Program-made: the position numbers and the translations under genes
From: Treponema sp.
GTDB taxonomy: Bacteria > Spirochaetota > Spirochaetia > Treponematales > Breznakiellaceae
Direction: 5' to 3'
DNA length: 10,576 bases
Assembly (NCBI GenBank): GCA_031288575.1
Contig: JAITRD010000125.1
Coordinates: forward strand, 1-10,576
In this document: in pieces, positions 6,895-10,576 of the stretch
Numbering within the stretch: the first letter of the stretch is position 1
How the letters are laid out: every line of letters begins with the position of its first letter
The notes under the pieces: generated by a model
Told to the model about the DNA's origin: nothing
What the model saw: only the letters and a program-made list of their open reading frames with translations
Database searches by the model: none

Positions 6895-7874
6895 GGTATC
6901 ATGATGATAGACATGCCACCTGCCGTCTCTGTCCCCGGGATTGCGGTGTCCCGAGGCTTCAGGGCGGCGTCCCGGGGTACTGCGGAGAAACCGGTGAACT
7001 GCGTATCGCCGCCGCCTCCCTTCACCGGGGCGAGGAACCGCCGGTAACCGGCGCGGGCGGTTCGGGGACCATCTTTATAACCGGTTGTAACCTGGGCTGT
7101 GTATTTTGCCAGAACTACCGGATATCCCGGGAAGGCGCGGGGGCCGTGGTTTCCGGGGACGAATTTGCCCGGATATGCCTTGCCCTTGAGGAGCGGGGAG
7201 CGGAGAACATCAACATCGTTACCGGCAGCCACGCCGTTCCGGCTATAGTTATGGGAATCCGGCTGGCCTGTTCCCGGGGCTTGTCCCTCCCGGTGTTCTG
7301 GAATTCTTCGGCCTATGAGAACCCCGCGGCCCTTTCCCTGCTGGAGGATACGGTGGACGTGTATCTGCCGGACCTTAAAACCCTGGACAGTGAGTTATCC
7401 CGCCGGTTTTTTAATGCCCCCGATTACCCGGAACATGCGGAAAGGGCAATCCTCCGGATGCTGGAGGTCCGGGGGAAGCTCCGGTACGCCCCTGCCCGGG
7501 GAACAGACGGAAGCGAAAACCGGGTCCTGGTTTCCGGGGTCATCATCCGCCATCTGGTGCTGCCGGAGCGCCTTGAAGCCACCCGGGAGGTGCTCCGGTG
7601 GTTTGCGGAAAAAGGCCGGGGAAGGGCGCTGTTCTCCCTGATGACCCAGTACACGCCGGTTACGGCCGCTCCTTCCGGCGGCCTGCCCGGGCGCTGCATC
7701 AACGAGGCGGAATATGAAAAGGCCCTCCGGTGGCTCGAAGAATTTGAGATCGAGGACGGTTTTTACCAGGAACCGGTCCACGATACCGATTGGCTTCCCG
7801 ACTTTGAACAGGAGAATCCCTTTTCCTCAGACCTTTCCCTTCCGGTCTGGCATTGGAAACAAGGCTTTATTTGA
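6891..7874 (+). CDS. Radical SAM protein, PflX-like (COG1313)
   Basis: This 327-residue protein carries the radical SAM cluster motif CNLGCVFC (Cys66, Cys70, Cys73; CxxxCxxC) that binds a 4Fe-4S cluster and S-adenosylmethionine. The surrounding GSGTIFITGCNLGCVFCQNYRIS matches my recollection of COG1313/PflX, a group annotated as related to pyruvate formate-lyase activating enzymes but without a proven substrate. An N-terminal CRLCPRDCG block (Cys11, Cys14, Cys18) plus Cys31 suggests an additional metal site, also usual in this group. YLPDLKT (148-154) and FSLMTQYTPV (238-247) are further conserved-looking stretches. Its ATG overlaps the dciA stop (ATGA at 6891-6894), so the two are probably cotranslated. 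No glycyl-radical partner lies in the window. The substrate is unknown, and I do not assign activation of pyruvate formate-lyase. Confidence 0.85.
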   Translation: MRYHDDRHATCRLCPRDCGVPRLQGGVPGYCGETGELRIAAASLHRGEEPPVTGAGGSGTIFITGCNLGCVFCQNYRISREGAGAVVSGDEFARICLALEERGAENINIVTGSHAVPAIVMGIRLACSRGLSLPVFWNSSAYENPAALSLLEDTVDVYLPDLKTLDSELSRRFFNAPDYPEHAERAILRMLEVRGKLRYAPARGTDGSENRVLVSGVIIRHLVLPERLEATREVLRWFAEKGRGRALFSLMTQYTPVTAAPSGGLPGRCINEAEYEKALRWLEEFEIEDGFYQEPVHDTDWLPDFEQENPFSSDLSLPVWHWKQGFI

Positions 7875-7945
7875 TGTATAGTTTATTTAATCTCTGGCGG
7901 AATACATGATATGATGGAATATCTGGCGGATTTTTTTGATGTATA
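7870..7945. repeat. Short nested direct repeats between the PflX-like and DUF2804 genes
   Basis: TTTGATGTATA occurs at 7870-7880, spanning the PflX-like stop codon, and again at 7935-7945, spanning the next ATG. Between them TCTGGCGGA occurs at 7893-7901 and 7922-7930, 29 bp apart. The second TCTGGCGGA ends 8 bp before the ATG and may supply a weak ribosome binding site (GGCGGA). A possible -10 TATGAT at 7910-7915 lacks a convincing -35. The pattern could be a local duplication; no function is shown. Confidence 0.4.
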
Positions 7946-8988
7946 AAAGGGAAATACTGGAATCCCGGCCTACTCCGATAGAAAACGGAAAGCCCCTACA
8001 GGGCACCTGGATCCGGGCGTTTGAGCATGTGGATCTCCTGAGCATACAGCGGCCCTTTTCCGTGCCCCTGCCCGGCTGGATACGGGACTGCCGTATAAAA
8101 GAATGGGAATCCTTTGCCGTTCAGGACGATAATTTCTATCTTAACGCCCTCCTGATCAATCTAAAGTACTACCGGGTGGCCCAGGCATTCCTCTATGAAA
8201 AGGCGGCGGGGAAACGGATGTTTTTTAAAAAGATCCTGCCCTTTAGCGGATGGCATCTTCCCCGGGGATTGGCAAATGCCTCTGTTGAAAGCCGATCCCT
8301 GGGTTTTTTTTTCCGGATCCACAACTGGCTTGACGCCGGTACCATACGGATCGACCTGAACATGCAGGCTTCCCGGAACCGGCCGGCCTTTACCGCCCAT
8401 TTGAAATACGATTCGGATGAAAAAAAAACTACTCCCCTGGTGGTGAATCTGCCCTTTTCCGAACGGCGTTGTCTGTACGCCTATAAGACCCTGACATCGG
8501 TCAGGGGGGACATGGTATTCGGAGGCCGGCACATATCCCTTGATCCGGCGAAAACCATCGGCATATTTTGTGATTTTAAGGGGTTTTACCCCTACCGTAT
8601 GCGTTCCCTTTGGTGTACCGCCTTTGGAATAGACGCGGAAAATCGTCGAATTGGTTTTAATATTGCCGAAAATCAAACCAGGGAGACGTATAAAAACAAT
8701 GAAAGCGCCCTGTGGGTAAACGGCCGCTTAACTCCCCTTCCGCCGGTACGGATAACTATTCCAAACGGAATCGGGGCGGACTGGGTGATTCAGGACATGG
8801 AAGGTATGGTGGATTTGACCTTTACCCCCCGGGAACCGGTTAGGAGCGCCCTTAATCTGATTCTTACCAGGGTAGAATACGATTCACCCCTTGGTTTTTA
8901 TAATGGAATGTTGGTAGATTCAGAGGGGAAAGAGATTCCGATACGTAACCTCTGGGGAATAGGAGAGAAACTGTATCTGCGGGTATAA
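7939..8988 (+). CDS. DUF2804 family protein of unknown function
   Basis: I recognise this 349-residue protein as DUF2804, a family found in diverse bacteria with no established activity. Family-like stretches are RIKEWESFAV (52-61), GFYPYRMRSLWCTAFG (215-230), the run RIGFNIAENQ (237-246), SALWVNGRLTPLPPVRI (256-272) and VDLTFTP (291-297). There is no signal peptide and no membrane segment, so it is probably cytoplasmic. Many beta-strand-like alternating stretches suggest a mostly beta fold. ATG 7939 is chosen; a TTG immediately before it would add one residue. It begins 64 bp after the PflX-like gene, so it may be in the same transcript or have its own weak promoter. The next gene starts 2 bp after its stop, suggesting those two are made together. 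Confidence 0.8.
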   Translation: MYKREILESRPTPIENGKPLQGTWIRAFEHVDLLSIQRPFSVPLPGWIRDCRIKEWESFAVQDDNFYLNALLINLKYYRVAQAFLYEKAAGKRMFFKKILPFSGWHLPRGLANASVESRSLGFFFRIHNWLDAGTIRIDLNMQASRNRPAFTAHLKYDSDEKKTTPLVVNLPFSERRCLYAYKTLTSVRGDMVFGGRHISLDPAKTIGIFCDFKGFYPYRMRSLWCTAFGIDAENRRIGFNIAENQTRETYKNNESALWVNGRLTPLPPVRITIPNGIGADWVIQDMEGMVDLTFTPREPVRSALNLILTRVEYDSPLGFYNGMLVDSEGKEIPIRNLWGIGEKLYLRV

Positions 8989-8990
8989 AT

Positions 8991-10576
8991 ATGGCAAATA
9001 AGGAAAAGGCGATATACGCTCCCGGGGAACTTACCAAAGTCAGGGAAAAATTAGGCGATATTGACGATACTGAAGCGAAAAGGCTGGCGCAGATACTGGG
9101 CGGCGAAGTTGGGGTTGAACGGAGCAAAGATCCGGAGGCTTCCCAAAAGAAGCCGCAGGTCCGGAATCAAACGGTGGATGTTAAGGTCGGCGGCAAAGGC
9201 TCCTCCGGGCATCCGATACACCGGGTCGAAGTCGCCGCCGATCCTGATACCAGGACTCCCCGGAGGAAGGCTCACCGTAAAAAAGGTTCCGATCCATCCG
9301 ATAATCCCTCAATTCCCATTAAACTCTCCTATCGTGAACGGGTCAAGATGGACCGGTATGCCGGGCAGACGGAATTTGAAATAAAAACCCTCACCCAGGT
9401 TTTTAGGTCGCTTCTGTCGTTTTTTTCCGAGGTTCCCGATGCGGTAAGTTCCGCCTTTGTAACGCGGCGGCTTGACGAATACTATAAACGTATTGAGCAG
9501 GTGGTTACCGCTACCCGAATTCTGCTGCCCCGGAACAATCTGCCGCGGAACGAACGGTTAAAAAGGTCCTCCCCGACCGCGTTTGCCGTCCTGGATACCA
9601 TACGGCATTGGAGTCTTGAGCGGTTCAGCACCGATCTTGCCACGGTACAATCCCATCCGCGAAATGTTATAGTCGCTGACCTTGAGGAGATTCTCAAGGT
9701 AATATACAAACCGCTTTTTATACTGGAACGCCTGGATTTTGATGCCCATATAAAGGAATCCTATAAACTGCTCTATAAAATAGTGTATCTTGAGAATCCT
9801 ATCGACGGGAAGGACAGGAATCAGGAGTTGATCCGTACGGCCCTGGGCGGTTTAAGCATAATTCGCCGGGATATCCGCTTTCTCCTATACCCCCTGTTGT
9901 TAAAAATATTGTCCGATCGCTGGCTGCCCTATGAGTCCTTTTTTATAGAACGGAAACGGCGGCTTATGGCATTTCTGAATGTAAGTGAAAACGATCAGAT
10001 CGTTCCCGCTGAAATTGCCAGGCAGGTTACGGATGACAAGATCGATACCTCCCCGGAAGAGGGCGAGGATGATCCCGACGATCCGGAGGTTGTTGAACGG
10101 AAGGCCAGGCAAATGGCGATTGAGGCGGAACGGAAAGCGGTTGACCGGGGAATAGCCATCCTGGAATCACTCTTTCCCAGGGCCGGCTGGGAACGTTTGC
10201 CCGAATTCCCCGATCTGTACCCCTACTTTTTGGATGTTTTTGCCCTGAAAAGGGATTATGTCCTGATCCCCCCCACCGATCCCATGCTGCAGATCGGGAT
10301 ATTGAGCCGTATTCTGGAGGAACTCTTCTTTGGGATCCGGTATGTCTCCTTTGGGGTGATACCGGGATCCGATAAAAACACTCCGGAGAGGATAGATGAC
10401 GCGATAGGATCCATTATCAACAATTGGCAGCATTACCTGGGAATCAGTATTGATAAGGAATATTTTCCCCGTCTGTCGGAGTATTGCCGTATCCTGGAGA
10501 CCACCTCAGAATCCCGAACCTCCGGTTATGCCAAACGGCTTATAAATGAACTCCACTGGATCAAACGGCTCTATTT
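8991..10576 (+). CDS. Large uncharacterised protein, probably spirochaete-specific, cut by the window edge
   Basis: An open frame from ATG 8991 runs 528 codons to the right edge with no stop, so the true C-terminus is missing. It starts 2 bp after the DUF2804 stop; no strong ribosome binding site is visible, which suggests coupling to the upstream gene. Residues 1-110 are polar and basic with low-complexity character (cluster RRKAHRKKG at 91-99), probably disordered. Residues 111-345 are rich in predicted helix, with LSYRERVKMDRYAGQ (112-126) and IIRRDIRFLLYPLLLKILSDRW (290-311). An acidic break EEGEDDPDDPE (356-366) is followed by a charged helix and a further domain from about 388 (AILESLFPRAGWERLPEFPDLYPYF). 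No signal peptide or clear membrane span is seen. It may belong to a treponemal family of unknown function such as DUF5312, but that is recollection and not secure. I assign no function. Confidence 0.8.
   Translation, partial: MANKEKAIYAPGELTKVREKLGDIDDTEAKRLAQILGGEVGVERSKDPEASQKKPQVRNQTVDVKVGGKGSSGHPIHRVEVAADPDTRTPRRKAHRKKGSDPSDNPSIPIKLSYRERVKMDRYAGQTEFEIKTLTQVFRSLLSFFSEVPDAVSSAFVTRRLDEYYKRIEQVVTATRILLPRNNLPRNERLKRSSPTAFAVLDTIRHWSLERFSTDLATVQSHPRNVIVADLEEILKVIYKPLFILERLDFDAHIKESYKLLYKIVYLENPIDGKDRNQELIRTALGGLSIIRRDIRFLLYPLLLKILSDRWLPYESFFIERKRRLMAFLNVSENDQIVPAEIARQVTDDKIDTSPEEGEDDPDDPEVVERKARQMAIEAERKAVDRGIAILESLFPRAGWERLPEFPDLYPYFLDVFALKRDYVLIPPTDPMLQIGILSRILEELFFGIRYVSFGVIPGSDKNTPERIDDAIGSIINNWQHYLGISIDKEYFPRLSEYCRILETTSESRTSGYAKRLINELHWIKRLY

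Noticed and set aside
7395..7781. 128-codon minus-strand frame inside the PflX-like gene
   Set aside because: Antisense shadow of a well-supported radical SAM gene, rich in Pro/Gly/Arg as expected from GC-rich codons.
9061..9384. 107-codon plus-strand frame within the last gene
   Set aside because: It lies in a different frame from the open frame beginning at 8991, which extends over 528 codons and fits the spacing after the DUF2804 stop.

Overview
The window is the replication-origin neighbourhood of a bacterial chromosome, most likely from a spirochaete of the Treponema lineage. This rests on the gene order gyrB<- / dnaA-> dnaN-> recF-> dciA(DUF721)->, on GyrB and DnaN wording that looks treponemal (for example the GKMLNVEKTR stretch and a C-terminus ending ANLDI in GyrB), and on a final gene that resembles only uncharacterised spirochaete proteins from memory. 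The species call is inference; no 16S or other marker is present.

Layout: positions 1-201 lie beyond the 3' end of gyrB and hold a striking cluster of four copies of a 12-bp motif (consensus GACTAATTTGCA) arranged as two inverted pairs. gyrB (202-2109) is on the minus strand. The 344-bp gyrB-dnaA spacer carries two perfect DnaA boxes, a weaker third one, a GC-rich palindrome, a long AT-rich stretch and divergent promoters for gyrB and dnaA. dnaA follows on the plus strand. It ends in an imperfect 66-bp inverted repeat, then a 271-bp spacer that holds a good promoter and what looks like the actual unwinding site: a DnaA-box TTTTCCACA, a short spacer, six DnaA-trio units (CTA CTA TTA CTA CTA CTA) and an AT-rich tract directly before dnaN. 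Together the two spacers form a bipartite oriC like that described for Bacillus subtilis.

From dnaN onward everything is on the plus strand and tightly packed: dnaN, recF (16 bp gap), dciA (ATGA overlap with recF) and a radical-SAM PflX-like protein (ATGA overlap with dciA). After a 64-bp gap with short direct repeats come a DUF2804 protein and, 2 bp further, a large protein of unknown function that runs off the right edge without a stop. The core genes form one functional set: DnaA opens the origin, DciA is the predicted loader of the replicative helicase, DnaN is the sliding clamp, RecF supports recombination repair at gaps and stalled forks, and gyrase removes supercoils. The PflX-like, DUF2804 and terminal genes have no obvious replication role. 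Genes point away from the origin on both sides, so transcription runs with replication. The recF-dciA-PflX stretch reads visibly more GC-rich than dnaA-dnaN.

No tRNA, rRNA, CRISPR array, insertion sequence or phage gene was seen. The most notable non-coding observations are the DnaA-trio unwinding element, the DnaA boxes placed inside both the gyrB and dnaA promoters, and the four-copy palindromic motif array beyond gyrB.
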